The notes: a model not told the origin generated them from the sequence alone. A DNA stretch of 57,718 nt from JBKDZL01 sp047971145 (GCA_047971145.1 JBKDZL010000072.1:1-57718), one strand, 5' to 3'. Positions 9,008 through 17,212 are shown, numbered from the stretch's first letter. Translations and numbers: made by a program.

Positions 9008-9343
9008 CTATTCTCTTTCTGCCACAACAACAGTAATGTGACTTGTTCTTTTATGAATTGCTGATGCTGAACCTTTAGCTCTTGGCATCCATCTTTTAAT
9101 TGTCACTGACTCATCAGCATAACAACTTTTAATATATAATTTAGTTTCATCTAAACCATGGTTATGAGTGGCATTACTGACTGCAGATTTCAATACTTTA
9201 CCAGCTACTTTTGCAGCATAGTTAGGAGTAAACTTCAAGATCGCAGTTGCTTCTTCAACACCCTTACCTCTAACTAGATTTAATACCAATCTAGCTTTAC
9301 GAGCAGGAACTCTAACCGTTTTTGCTTGTGCTTTAACGTCCAT
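9008..9343 (-). CDS. rplV: 50S ribosomal protein L22
   Basis: A 111-residue protein lining the exit tunnel. VPARKARLVLNLVRGK, the KSAVSNATHNH region and PRAKGSASAIHKRTSHI (which includes the tunnel hairpin tip) identify it. Normal length and position between rpsS and rpsC. Confidence 0.98.
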   Translation of the reverse strand: MDVKAQAKTVRVPARKARLVLNLVRGKGVEEATAILKFTPNYAAKVAGKVLKSAVSNATHNHGLDETKLYIKSCYADESVTIKRWMPRAKGSASAIHKRTSHITVVVAERE

Positions 9344-9346
9344 TAA

Positions 9347-9616
9347 TTAGTTCCCCTTTCCATCGCCATGACCACCAGCTTTTCTTGTTGGTACAAATTC
9401 ACCTAATTTGTGACCGACCATATCTTCAGTGATATAAACTGGAACATGTTCTTTCCCATTATGAACCGCAAAGGTATGTTCAATGAAATTTGGGAAGATT
9501 GTTGATCTTCTCGACCAAGTTTTAATTACTTCTTTTTTACCAGACTCATTAAGCGCCTCCACTTTTTTCATTAAGTGAGCATCGACAAATGGTCCCTTTT
9601 TAACACTTCTACTCAT
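9347..9616 (-). CDS. rpsS: 30S ribosomal protein S19
   Basis: An 89-residue head protein: MSRSVKKGPFVDAHLMKKVE, TWSRRSTIFPNFI and HKLGEFVPTRKAGGHG. It lies between rplB and rplV. Confidence 0.98.
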   Translation of the reverse strand: MSRSVKKGPFVDAHLMKKVEALNESGKKEVIKTWSRRSTIFPNFIEHTFAVHNGKEHVPVYITEDMVGHKLGEFVPTRKAGGHGDGKGN

Positions 9617-9633
9617 TTATATGAACCTCCCTT

Positions 9634-10467
9634 CTACTTTCCATCTCTTCTTCTAACAATTAAATCATTAGATTTTTTCTTCTTGTTACGAGTTTTAACA
9701 CCCATAGCTTTTTTACCCCAAGGGGTCATTGGTGATTTACGACCAATTGGACTACGTCCTTCACCACCACCATGAGGATGATCATTAGGATTCATCACTG
9801 ATCCTCTAACAGTAGGTCTAATACCACGCCATCTGTTACGACCCGCCTTACCATAATTAACCAAACTAAAATCTTCATTTCCTACCTGACCAATAGTGGC
9901 ACGACAATTAGCTAATATTTTTCTAACCTCACCACTTGATAATCTGACAGTAACATACTTCTCTTCAATACCTAAGATTTGAGCTGATGTCCCAGCTGAT
10001 CTGGCCATTTGGCCACCCTTACCAGGTGTTAGCTCCACATTGTGAACAACTGTACCCTCAGGCATATTTCTCATTTCACATGAATTACCAACTTTAACAT
10101 CTGTTTTAAGTCCTGAGTAAACAACTTGACCTACTTCTAAATTTCTAGGAGCGATAATATATCTTTTCTCCCCATCTGCATAATGTAACAACGCAATATT
10201 TGCCGTCCTATTAGGATCGTATTCAATTGTTGCTACCTTTGCAGGTACATCATCTTTATTTCTTTTGAAATCAATGATGCGATATAACCTTTTGTGTCCT
10301 CCACCAATATGTCTTGTTGTAATGACACCACGGTTATTACGTCCTCCAGTTTTACTTAATTTTGTAGTTAATGACTTTTCAGGTTTATTAGTAGTGATTT
10401 TATCATGTACTAAAGTAGTCATTCCTCTACGCCCTGGAGTGGTCGGCTTATATTTTTTAATAGCCAT
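9634..10467 (-). CDS. rplB: 50S ribosomal protein L2
   Basis: A 277-residue protein needed for subunit association and peptidyl transferase assembly. KYKPTTPGRRGMT at the start and the C-terminal PHGGGEGRSPIGRKSPMTPWG, with the functionally important conserved His, are present. Full normal length. Confidence 0.98.
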   Translation of the reverse strand: MAIKKYKPTTPGRRGMTTLVHDKITTNKPEKSLTTKLSKTGGRNNRGVITTRHIGGGHKRLYRIIDFKRNKDDVPAKVATIEYDPNRTANIALLHYADGEKRYIIAPRNLEVGQVVYSGLKTDVKVGNSCEMRNMPEGTVVHNVELTPGKGGQMARSAGTSAQILGIEEKYVTVRLSSGEVRKILANCRATIGQVGNEDFSLVNYGKAGRNRWRGIRPTVRGSVMNPNDHPHGGGEGRSPIGRKSPMTPWGKKAMGVKTRNKKKKSNDLIVRRRDGK

Positions 10468-10528
10468 ATTTCTAGTTCCTCCTTCGCATATTATCCGGAT
10501 ATAGCGATTTCATCCGATACTTAGTCAA

Positions 10529-10810
10529 TTAATCAAATAATTTAATTTCGTGACCTTCAGCAATTTTAACAATTGCTTTGCTCATAGCACTAGTTTTACC
10601 AACACTACGACCAACTCTTTTAGTTTTAGGTTTAACATTAATCATGTTTACTTTTTCAACTTTAACTTTAAATATTTCTTCAACCGCTTGCTTTACTTGA
10701 GTACGGTTAACTCCCTTAGCAACTTCAAAGGTAACTTTATGATTGTTTTCATACTCATGCATACTTTTTTCAGTTACAATTGGACGTTTAATTACATCTC
10801 TTGAATTCAT
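10529..10810 (-). CDS. rplW: 50S ribosomal protein L23
   Basis: A 93-residue exit-site protein that docks trigger factor and SRP. VIKRPIVTEKSM and the GRSVGKTSAMSKAIVKI segment are typical. It overlaps rplD by one base. The 60 bases between it and rplB hold no gene. Confidence 0.97.
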   Translation of the reverse strand: MNSRDVIKRPIVTEKSMHEYENNHKVTFEVAKGVNRTQVKQAVEEIFKVKVEKVNMINVKPKTKRVGRSVGKTSAMSKAIVKIAEGHEIKLFD

Positions 10811-11439
10811 TATGCAAATACCTCCTTAAATTCACCAGCAGCTGCTTTAGTGATAACTACTTTATCAGCATTCATTACATCATATACATTTACTCCATCC
10901 ACCAACAACATCATTGCATTAGGGATATTACGTAATGACAACCAAATGTTTTCCAAATTCTCATCACAAGAAACTACAAATAATGTTTTTCTCTCTAATT
11001 TCAAATTACTCATAATTTCCATAAAATCTTTAGTTTTTGGAGTTGTCAACTCAAATTTATCAACAACTAACAAATCTTTATCTAAAACTTTTTGACTTAA
11101 AACTGACTTAATAGCTAAACGTCTAACTTTTTTATTTAAACGATAAGCATAACTTCTTGGTGTTGGTCCAAAAGCAATTCCACCACCACGCCATTGAACA
11201 GCTCTAATAGAACCTTGACGAGCACGACCCGTACCTTTTTGACGATAAGGCTTTTGCCCACCACCTTTAACTTGACTACGGGTTTTAGTAGCGTGAGTTC
11301 CTTGACGCTCAGAAGCTTTTTGCATTACCACCGCATCAAACATTGCTTGTTTATTAGGAGTAATACCGAAGATTTCATCTGCTAAGGTAATAGTTCCTAC
11401 TTTTTCACCTTTTTGATCCAATACATTTAATTTAGGCAT
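10810..11439 (-). CDS. rplD: 50S ribosomal protein L4
   Basis: A 209-residue tunnel protein and the usual autoregulator of the S10 operon. ATKTRSQVKGGGQKPYRQKGTGRARQG covers the extended loop, followed by WRGGGIAFGPTPRSY. Six bases separate it from rplC. Confidence 0.98.
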   Translation of the reverse strand: MPKLNVLDQKGEKVGTITLADEIFGITPNKQAMFDAVVMQKASERQGTHATKTRSQVKGGGQKPYRQKGTGRARQGSIRAVQWRGGGIAFGPTPRSYAYRLNKKVRRLAIKSVLSQKVLDKDLLVVDKFELTTPKTKDFMEIMSNLKLERKTLFVVSCDENLENIWLSLRNIPNAMMLLVDGVNVYDVMNADKVVITKAAAGEFKEVFA

Positions 11440-11445
11440 CTTCTA

Positions 11446-12204
11446 TTATTCTCCTTCCACTACTGCAGCTGTTTCCACTGGTGCTTCTTCAACTTGTGGT
11501 GCTTCATTTTTTGAAGTTTCTACCATCGAAGAATAATCCACTAAACTAACTGCTTCTGTATTTTTCATTCTTTTTACAGTTGATGTAATTGTTAATAACC
11601 CACGATTAGGTCCTGGCACATTACCTTTAACTAAAATATAGTTTTTCTCAGTATCAACTTTAATTACTTCTAAACCTTGATTAGTAGTAGTAAAGCCACC
11701 CTCTTGACCAGCCATAACTCTACCTTTATCAATCTTACCCTTACGAGAGGTAATACCACCTGTTGCTAGTGATCCAACTCCTCTATGATGCATAGAACCA
11801 TGAGATGCAGGTCCTAATTTTTGGTTATTTCTCACTACTGCACCAGTAAAACCTTTTCCTTTTGAAGTTCCTTGCACATCAACATAATCACCAGCAGCAA
11901 ATAAATCAGCTGCAATAATAGCACCTACCTCATAATCATTAGCCATTTGCTCAGAACGAATTTCTCTAATATAACGCTTAGCACCTGTCTTAGCTTTCGC
12001 CACATGTCCTAAGTGAGGTTTAGTCGCTCTAGATTCTTTAATGTTTTCCAAACCAAGTTGAACAGCAACATAGCCATCATTCTCGATTGTCTTCTTTTGT
12101 AAGAGGACATTAGGTTCTACTTCTATTACCGTAACTGGTACTAAAACCCCCTCTTGAGTGAAGACTTGAGTCATTCCTGATTTGCGTCCTAAAATTCCTT
12201 TCAT
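11446..12204 (-). CDS. rplC: 50S ribosomal protein L3 with acidic C-terminal extension
   Basis: Assembly-initiating protein of the large subunit. MKGILGRKSGMTQVFTQEG and the GKGFTGAVVRNN and ASHGSMHHRGVGS segments identify it. At 252 residues it is about 40 longer than the Bacillus protein (209). The extra C-terminus is rich in Glu, Ala and Val (from about KNTEAVSL onward) and looks disordered. Extended L3 is also known in mycoplasmas. Confidence 0.98.
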   Translation of the reverse strand: MKGILGRKSGMTQVFTQEGVLVPVTVIEVEPNVLLQKKTIENDGYVAVQLGLENIKESRATKPHLGHVAKAKTGAKRYIREIRSEQMANDYEVGAIIAADLFAAGDYVDVQGTSKGKGFTGAVVRNNQKLGPASHGSMHHRGVGSLATGGITSRKGKIDKGRVMAGQEGGFTTTNQGLEVIKVDTEKNYILVKGNVPGPNRGLLTITSTVKRMKNTEAVSLVDYSSMVETSKNEAPQVEEAPVETAAVVEGE

Positions 12205-12219
12205 GTCTTAACCCTCCTC

Positions 12220-12534
12220 TTACAGCTCAATCTTGATATCGACACCACTTGGTAACTCCAAACGAGTTAAGGCTTCAATAGTTTGAGCCGATGGACCGAT
12301 AATCTCGATTAAACGTTTATGCGTACGCATTTCGAACTGTTCACGTGAATCTTTATATTTGTGAACCGCTCTTAAAATTGTAACCACTTGTTTTTCAGTT
12401 GGTAGTGGTACTGGACCAACGATTTTTCTCGCACCATGATCGCTTACTGCTTTAACAATTTTTTCAGCACTAGCATCTAAAGTTCTATGCTCATAAGCTT
12501 TTAATCTGATACGAATTACATTTTTAGCCGCCAT
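12220..12534 (-). CDS. rpsJ: 30S ribosomal protein S10
   Basis: A 104-residue head protein and NusE transcription factor that couples ribosomes to NusG. IRIRLKAYEHRTLDASAEKIV and FEMRTHKRLIEI are diagnostic. First gene of the superoperon, with an AGGAGG ribosome binding site directly abutting a leader hairpin. Confidence 0.98.
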   Translation of the reverse strand: MAAKNVIRIRLKAYEHRTLDASAEKIVKAVSDHGARKIVGPVPLPTEKQVVTILRAVHKYKDSREQFEMRTHKRLIEIIGPSAQTIEALTRLELPSGVDIKIEL

Positions 12535-12546
12535 GAATTTCCTCCT

Positions 12547-12650
12547 GTCTATTCTTGATAGACCTGCTCATTGCGAATTCCCTAACTACACGTCATGACA
12601 ACGGATTCTCGTGTGTCAGCAACCTCGCACATCAATGCAGATACCCAATA
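12547..12650 (-). ncRNA. S10 operon 5' leader (probable ribosomal-protein leader)
   Basis: On the minus strand the roughly 110-base leader contains the tract GTGCGAGGTTGCTGACACAC and, further on, GGGAATTCGCAATGAGCA. I recall very similar blocks in S10 leaders of other Firmicutes. It ends in a perfect inverted repeat (GTCTAT ... ATAGAC, 12547-12563) immediately before the AGGAGG site of rpsJ. Autoregulation by L4 is inferred, not shown. Confidence 0.6.
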
Positions 12651-12679
12651 ATAATACACTATTCGAAAATTCAATGCAA
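12651..12679 (-). promoter_or_regulatory. Promoter of the S10 operon
   Basis: Minus strand: -35 TTGCAT (12674-12679), 17-base spacer, -10 TATTAT (12651-12656). The rpsU promoter uses the same TTGCAT -35 with 17-base spacing. Confidence 0.6.
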
Positions 12680-12909
12680 GGAATTATTGTAGATTTATTG
12701 TATTTTTATATTTCAACAAAAAACAACTTCTTGATAATATCTAAATAAAAAATAAAATACTGCTGTTGAGTTGTAATAATACTTCTGTTAATTATCCAAC
12801 AATACTAGCCCACCTACTAACTCAATCTCAGTAGTTAGTCAATTAATTAATATTTTATAACTTGTAAGGGCTTCATTTGATTATTATGATAAATAATTTT
12901 GATTTTTCA
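12680..12909. other. AT-rich divergent intergenic region
   Basis: Lies between the S10 operon promoter and the promoter of the plus-strand PII-like gene. No open frame of note. The only structure seen is an inverted repeat ACTAACT/AGTTAGT near 12817-12840, of unknown role. Confidence 0.5.
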
Positions 12910-12937
12910 TTGCACTGACCAGATATAAGCGTATAAT
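12910..12937 (+). promoter_or_regulatory. Promoter of the PII-like/antiporter pair
   Basis: TTGCAC (12910-12915), 16-base spacer, perfect TATAAT (12932-12937), followed about 15 bases later by a GGGGG ribosome binding site and the ATG at 12967. Confidence 0.7.
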
Positions 12938-12966
12938 GAAAAATGTTAATTTAGGGGGTATTATCT

Positions 12967-13305
12967 ATGGAATTATTATTTTTTGTTTTAAATAAGCTAG
13001 ATTGCTTAGACGATTTATTAAAAGGATTTTCTGATAATAAAATATCAGGTGCAACAGTTATTGACTCTACAGGCTTAGCTCATCTTTTGGCTGAAAACGA
13101 TTATGGTTTTGGTATGTTAAGAACACTATTAGATCTATCACGCTCACAAAATAAAACAATCTTTATGGTTTGTGAAAAATCTGAAGTTAAAAATATTGAA
13201 AAGATTATTGAAGAATCAGTCGGTAATTTAAATGAGCCCAATACGGGGGTTTTATTCACGGTTCCTGTCAGTTATGTCAAGGGTATTATAAAGGAAAGTG
13301 TGTAA
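12967..13305 (+). CDS. PII-like regulatory protein paired with a cation/proton antiporter
   Basis: A 112-residue protein with the alpha/beta pattern of small PII-like trimer proteins: a first strand ELLFFVLNK, the GATVIDSTG segment near residue 28, and a central KTIFMVCEK strand before EIIEESVGNLNEPNTGVLFTVP. It is not a GlnB/GlnK: the classical T-loop with the uridylylated tyrosine is not present. Four bases separate it from the antiporter gene, so the two are co-transcribed and probably co-translated. By analogy with PII-like proteins encoded beside transporters, it may sense a nucleotide or metabolite and gate the antiporter; that role is inference. Confidence 0.75.
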   Translation: MELLFFVLNKLDCLDDLLKGFSDNKISGATVIDSTGLAHLLAENDYGFGMLRTLLDLSRSQNKTIFMVCEKSEVKNIEKIIEESVGNLNEPNTGVLFTVPVSYVKGIIKESV

Positions 13306-13308
13306 GAG

Positions 13309-14475
13309 ATGGAAGAAGCATATTATTTAGCAATCGTTTTATTTGGCGGCCTTTTAGCAGGACGTGTCGCCAAATTATTTAAGCTACCAAATGTTACAGG
13401 GTATTTAGTGGTAGGATTGTTTCTGGGTCCATCTTTTTTTGGTCTTTTACCACATAATATTCTAACAGAGTTAGATTTTTTGGCCGAAATAGCCTTAGGA
13501 TTTATTGCTTTTTCCATTGGTTGTGAATTTAAAATTAATTATTTTAAAAGAGTGGGTTTTACTCCAGTAGTGATTGCCTTATTTGAAGCTTTAGTTGCTG
13601 TATTCTTTGTGACTGGCTTTTTAATACTAGCAGGCTATGATTTAGCTTTTTCCATTGTTCTAGGCTCAATTGCTGCTGCCACTGCCCCAGCAGCAACCAT
13701 TATGGTTATCAAACAATATAAAGCAAAAGGACCACTAACTGAAACTTTATTGAGTGTTGTCGCACTAGATGATGCAGTTGCTTTAGTAGGCTTTGGTCTA
13801 GCAAGCGCTATTGCCCAAATGATTATTTCTCATCAATCAACATCACTAATTATCGCAATTATTCATCCATTATTAGAAGTTGGTGGCTCATTATTAGTTG
13901 GAGGTTTACTTGGTGCACTATTTGCTATTCCAATTAAATATTATAAAGAAGACTCAAATCGCTTAATTTGGTTAATAGGTTTTGTATTTATTGCTATTGC
14001 TATTGCGACTAATTTAAAACTATCAACTCTGTTAACTTGTATGTCTATGGGGGCAGTTTTAGCCAATGTTTCCAGCAGAGTATCATCTGTCTTAAAAGTA
14101 CAAGAAGCTTTTACTCCACCTTTATTTTTATCTTTTTTTGTCTTATCAGGTGCCGAATTAGACATCAAAGTTTTAGCTAGTATTGGAGTTGTAGGTATTA
14201 TTTATATCATCGCTCGTACTAGCGGAAAAATTGTTGGAGCATATCTTGGGGCAAAAATCATGAATGCTGAACCTAAAATTAGAAAATATCTTGGCTTTAC
14301 CCTTTTACCACAAGCTGGTGTTGCTATTGGTTTAACACTAATCGCTCAAGATATCGTACCAGAGTATGCTCAAACCATAAGAGCTGTTGTCCTCTGTGGA
14401 ACTCTAATTTATGAAATTATTGGACCAACAGTTTCCAAGTTAGCTCTACAAGCTGCAGGTGAAATCAAAGAATAA
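13309..14475 (+). CDS. Cation/proton antiporter, CPA2 (KefB/NapA-like) membrane domain
   Basis: Predicted Na+ or K+/H+ exchanger of the inner membrane, 388 residues with about 12-13 hydrophobic segments. VTGYLVVGLFLGP near residue 30 and the ALDDAVALVGFG motif near residue 155 (paired Asp of the ion site) are typical of the CPA2 family. There is no C-terminal RCK/TrkA-N domain, so the nucleotide-sensing part usual in KefB-type proteins is absent. The adjacent PII-like protein could supply that function. The transcript ends in a clear terminator. Confidence 0.88.
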   Translation: MEEAYYLAIVLFGGLLAGRVAKLFKLPNVTGYLVVGLFLGPSFFGLLPHNILTELDFLAEIALGFIAFSIGCEFKINYFKRVGFTPVVIALFEALVAVFFVTGFLILAGYDLAFSIVLGSIAAATAPAATIMVIKQYKAKGPLTETLLSVVALDDAVALVGFGLASAIAQMIISHQSTSLIIAIIHPLLEVGGSLLVGGLLGALFAIPIKYYKEDSNRLIWLIGFVFIAIAIATNLKLSTLLTCMSMGAVLANVSSRVSSVLKVQEAFTPPLFLSFFVLSGAELDIKVLASIGVVGIIYIIARTSGKIVGAYLGAKIMNAEPKIRKYLGFTLLPQAGVAIGLTLIAQDIVPEYAQTIRAVVLCGTLIYEIIGPTVSKLALQAAGEIKE

Positions 14476-14478
14476 ATT

Positions 14479-14503
14479 AAAAACCTTATAAAAGGTTTTT
14501 TTT
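14479..14503 (+). terminator. Rho-independent terminator after the antiporter
   Basis: Short hairpin AAACCTT/AAGGTTT followed by a run of T residues, a few bases after the antiporter stop codon. Confidence 0.8.
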
Positions 14504-14531
14504 ATGCCTATCAATACAATAGCTTAAAGCC

Positions 14532-14557
14532 AAAAGAAAAGGTTGTCTTAGACAACC
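14532..14557 (-). terminator. Terminator of the secE-nusG operon overlapping the nusG stop codon
   Basis: Perfect 7-bp stem GGTTGTC/GACAACC with the TAA stop of nusG as its three-base loop, followed on the minus strand by a T-rich tract. The coding end of nusG is part of the hairpin. Confidence 0.8.
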
Positions 14558-15120
14558 TTAGACAAATCATTATAACTTATTTCTGTTGGTGTTTCTCGAC
14601 CAAAGACAATGGTTAAAACAATAGCAGTTTCAGTTTCATTATTCATGCTCTCAACTTTACCATCTAAACCTCTAAAAGGTCCACTTTCAATCTTAACGAT
14701 ATCACCAACTGCAAAATCAACCACATACTTCTTATCACTTAAGCCCATACGACGTAAGATTAAATCCATTTCTTCCTCAGAAACTGGGAATGGTTTAGCA
14801 CCACCACCACTAGAACCAATAAAACCAGTTACTCCTGGAGTATTTCTTACCACATACCAAGACTCATCAGTCATCAACATTTTTACAAATAAATAACCGG
14901 GAAATAAATTTTTAGATTTTTCTTCTTTTTTATTTTTCTTAATAACAATTTCACTCTCTTCAGCTACCAAAACTTCAAATAAGTGATCTTCTAAACCCAT
15001 AGTCTCAATTCTTCTTAACAGATTTTCTTTAACTCTATTTTCATGTCCTGCATAGGTATTAACAACATACCATCTAACATCTGGATTTTCATTAGTTATT
15101 ACTGTACTATTATCAATCAT
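14548..15120 (-). CDS. nusG: Transcription termination/antitermination protein NusG
   Basis: Couples RNA polymerase to the ribosome through S10 and modulates pausing. About 190 residues: NGN domain with WYVVNTYAGHENRVKENL and FPGYLFVKMLMTDESWYVVRNTPGVTGF, then a C-terminal KOW domain (VGDIVKIESGPFRGLDGKV). ATG at 15120 is preferred because it follows the secE stop directly (TAAGATG); a GTG at 15129, overlapping secE, is an alternative. In relatives nusG is followed by rplK; here it ends the transcript. Confidence 0.97.
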   Translation of the reverse strand: MIDNSTVITNENPDVRWYVVNTYAGHENRVKENLLRRIETMGLEDHLFEVLVAEESEIVIKKNKKEEKSKNLFPGYLFVKMLMTDESWYVVRNTPGVTGFIGSSGGGAKPFPVSEEEMDLILRRMGLSDKKYVVDFAVGDIVKIESGPFRGLDGKVESMNNETETAIVLTIVFGRETPTEISYNDLSKVV

Positions 15121-15121
15121 C

Positions 15122-15304
15122 TTAACCACCCAATCCTAATAATCTTAAGAATAGACCTACTATAAAATCAAAACCAATAAAGAAGATACCAAAGAAAAAT
15201 GCAAATGATAAAACAATTACAAAATCTTTCAATAATTCTTCTTTTTTAGGCCATCTTATTCTTTTTATTTCTTGGGCTATACCCGAAATACTAAACCATT
15301 TCAT
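15122..15304 (-). CDS. secE: Preprotein translocase subunit SecE
   Basis: A 60-residue single-pass membrane protein. The amphipathic segment IAQEIKRIRWPKKEELLKD followed by one hydrophobic helix is the conserved SecE pattern. It lies between rpmG and nusG, as in most bacteria. Confidence 0.95.
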   Translation of the reverse strand: MKWFSISGIAQEIKRIRWPKKEELLKDFVIVLSFAFFFGIFFIGFDFIVGLFLRLLGLGG

Positions 15305-15312
15305 CTTATCAC

Positions 15313-15462
15313 CTACTTAGTTTCTTTATGCAAAGTATGAGCATTACACTTCTTACAATACTTTTTTACTTCTAAACGCTCACTTTTGCTTTTCTTATTT
15401 CTTAAAGTTGAATAATTTCGTGAGAAACATACACTACAAGTTAATATTACTTTTTCTGCCAT
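15313..15462 (-). CDS. rpmG: 50S ribosomal protein L33, zinc type
   Basis: A 49-residue protein starting MAEKVILTCSVCFSRNY and ending with KKYCKKCNAHTLHKETK. Two CxxC pairs supply the zinc site, so this is the zinc-dependent (C+) form. The start has a GAGGTG-type site, the stop is TAG, and the gene occupies its standard place upstream of secE. Confidence 0.95.
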   Translation of the reverse strand: MAEKVILTCSVCFSRNYSTLRNKKSKSERLEVKKYCKKCNAHTLHKETK

Positions 15463-15488
15463 TATAAAAACACCTCACTCAATTGATT

Positions 15489-16103
15489 CTAATTAACTTT
15501 ATCATAATCATTTATTATTGTCAAAAGCTTAGTTCTAAATTTATTTAGGGTGTTATCCACCTTCTTGGTAGTACAATTATGTTTTTCTGCAATTTCTTTA
15601 TAAGAATACCCTTCAAACTTACGCTCACATACCACTACCTCTTCGGTACTAAGTGATTCATATACCTGAGTAATCGCAGCTTTAAGTTCTTTTTCAGCCC
15701 AGTAATAATCACCACGGAACTCATATTTTTTTGATTCAATTAAATCGCCTATGGAAGTAGTGCCATCTTTAAAGCCCTTCTCATCTAAGGATAGCGCCAA
15801 ATATAATTCTTTTTTTCTAATATATTTATTGCATTCTCTAATTATTTTTCGCTCCAAACAAAAATTAAAATAAGTAGAAAATTTAGCTCCTTTATCAGGA
15901 TTATATCTATAAACACACTCATATAATAAAACTATTGAGCTTTGAACTAAATCTTCAAATAAATACATTTTGCAAACAACATCATAAATTAATTCATGGA
16001 TACGAAAATAAATTAGTTTTTTATAACGATTAATTAGTTCCTCCATGGCATAACTATCCCCATTGTTAATTTGCTTAATTAAAATTTCATCTGATAATAC
16101 CAT
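15489..16103 (-). CDS. SigH-like RNA polymerase sigma factor
   Basis: A 204-residue sigma-70 family protein with region 2 (LINRYKKLIYFRIH, then EDLVQSSIVLLYECVYRYNPDKGAKFSTYF) and a C-terminal region 4 helix-turn-helix (EGYSYKEIAEKHNCTTKKVDNTLNKFR). The neighbourhood cysS-mrnC-rlmB-(this gene)-rpmG-secE-nusG is the same as around Bacillus sigH, which supports SigH orthology, although yacP between rlmB and sigH is missing. In Bacillus SigH governs competence and early sporulation; the role here is unknown. Confidence 0.85.
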   Translation of the reverse strand: MVLSDEILIKQINNGDSYAMEELINRYKKLIYFRIHELIYDVVCKMYLFEDLVQSSIVLLYECVYRYNPDKGAKFSTYFNFCLERKIIRECNKYIRKKELYLALSLDEKGFKDGTTSIGDLIESKKYEFRGDYYWAEKELKAAITQVYESLSTEEVVVCERKFEGYSYKEIAEKHNCTTKKVDNTLNKFRTKLLTIINDYDKVN

Positions 16104-16118
16104 TTCTATCTCCTCGCT

Positions 16119-16826
16119 TTATTTTTTTTGGATTCCTGTAATTTCATATAGCATAACCCCTGTTGCTACTGAGGCATTTAAGGAATTCACTAAACCTCTC
16201 ATCGGTAAGCTCACTAAGTAATCACAGTTTTCTTTTACTAAGCGAGATATCCCTTTTCCTTCAGAGCCAATTATTAAACAAATTGGCATGTTATAATCAA
16301 TTGTCTTATAGTCCTGTCCACCTAATTCTACCCCTATTATCCAATAACCTTGATCTTTTAAGTATCTAATAGTTTGATTAAGGTTAGTTACTTCCACAAC
16401 TTTAACTGTGTTAATGGCGCCTGTTGATACTTTTGCAACAGTAGCGTTTAAAGAAACATTACGATTCTTTCCATATATTACACCTTCCACTCCCACAGCA
16501 TCTGCCGTTCTTAAAATAGCACCCAAATTATGAGGATCTTCCAAACCATCCAACATAACTATTAAGCCATTTTTTTCCTTAGTATTAATTATTTCATCAA
16601 TATCATATGTTTGATATTCGGAAATCTCTAAGGCTATTCCTTGATGCTTATCACTACCAACAGTTTTTGTTAATTGGTCTTTTTCTACTACTTCAAATTT
16701 TAAATGATTTTTCTTAAACAAAAATTTAAACTCATTTAAAGTATTGTTTGTGACTAAAACTCGATTGATATTTTTAATTCCTAATGCTTGTTTAACAGAA
16801 TTCTTACCGTAGATATAATTTAACAT
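16119..16826 (-). CDS. rlmB: 23S rRNA 2'-O-ribose methyltransferase RlmB family
   Basis: A 235-residue SpoU/TrmH-family SPOUT methyltransferase that modifies a ribosomal guanosine. The N-terminal substrate-binding domain starts NYIYGKNSVKQAL. The trefoil-knot motifs follow: DPHNLGAILRTADAVG, LIIGSEGKGIS and LPMRGLVNSLNASVATG. It overlaps mrnC by seven bases. Confidence 0.93.
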   Translation of the reverse strand: MLNYIYGKNSVKQALGIKNINRVLVTNNTLNEFKFLFKKNHLKFEVVEKDQLTKTVGSDKHQGIALEISEYQTYDIDEIINTKEKNGLIVMLDGLEDPHNLGAILRTADAVGVEGVIYGKNRNVSLNATVAKVSTGAINTVKVVEVTNLNQTIRYLKDQGYWIIGVELGGQDYKTIDYNMPICLIIGSEGKGISRLVKENCDYLVSLPMRGLVNSLNASVATGVMLYEITGIQKK

Positions 16827-17212
16827 ACTGGCTCCTTAAAATAGTCTAAGGAGGCTTGCCACAACTCCTCTAACCTTTCAAAATTTTCACTAATATGAAG
16901 ATAGCCCCATAGTGCTTCATAACCACTGGCAATTCTATAGGTCAAAACGTCAACATTTTTGGCAACGGAGTTAGCTTTATAATTGCGACCTAAATGATAA
17001 ATCTTTAACTCATCTTCATTACAAAAATCTTTACTTAATAAATAAGCCATTATTGCCGCTTGTCCTTTAGCACTTAAATATTTAATAGACTCACTCTGTA
17101 AAGCTTTGGCTTTAGTAAGACCTGATTCCACTAAATATTCTCTTACTTTAAGAGTCATAACTGAATCCCCTATATAAGCTAGAACTCTACCATTTAATAA
17201 ATCTACCCTCAT
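16820..17212 (-). CDS. mrnC: Mini-ribonuclease 3
   Basis: A 130-residue RNase III catalytic domain without a dsRNA-binding domain; it matures 23S rRNA in Bacillus. LAYIGDSVMTLKVREYL holds the signature Asp, and KANSVAKNVDVLTYRIASGYEALWGYL carries the second acidic site. It overlaps cysS by one base, the standard Firmicutes order. Confidence 0.93.
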   Translation of the reverse strand: MRVDLLNGRVLAYIGDSVMTLKVREYLVESGLTKAKALQSESIKYLSAKGQAAIMAYLLSKDFCNEDELKIYHLGRNYKANSVAKNVDVLTYRIASGYEALWGYLHISENFERLEELWQASLDYFKEPVC

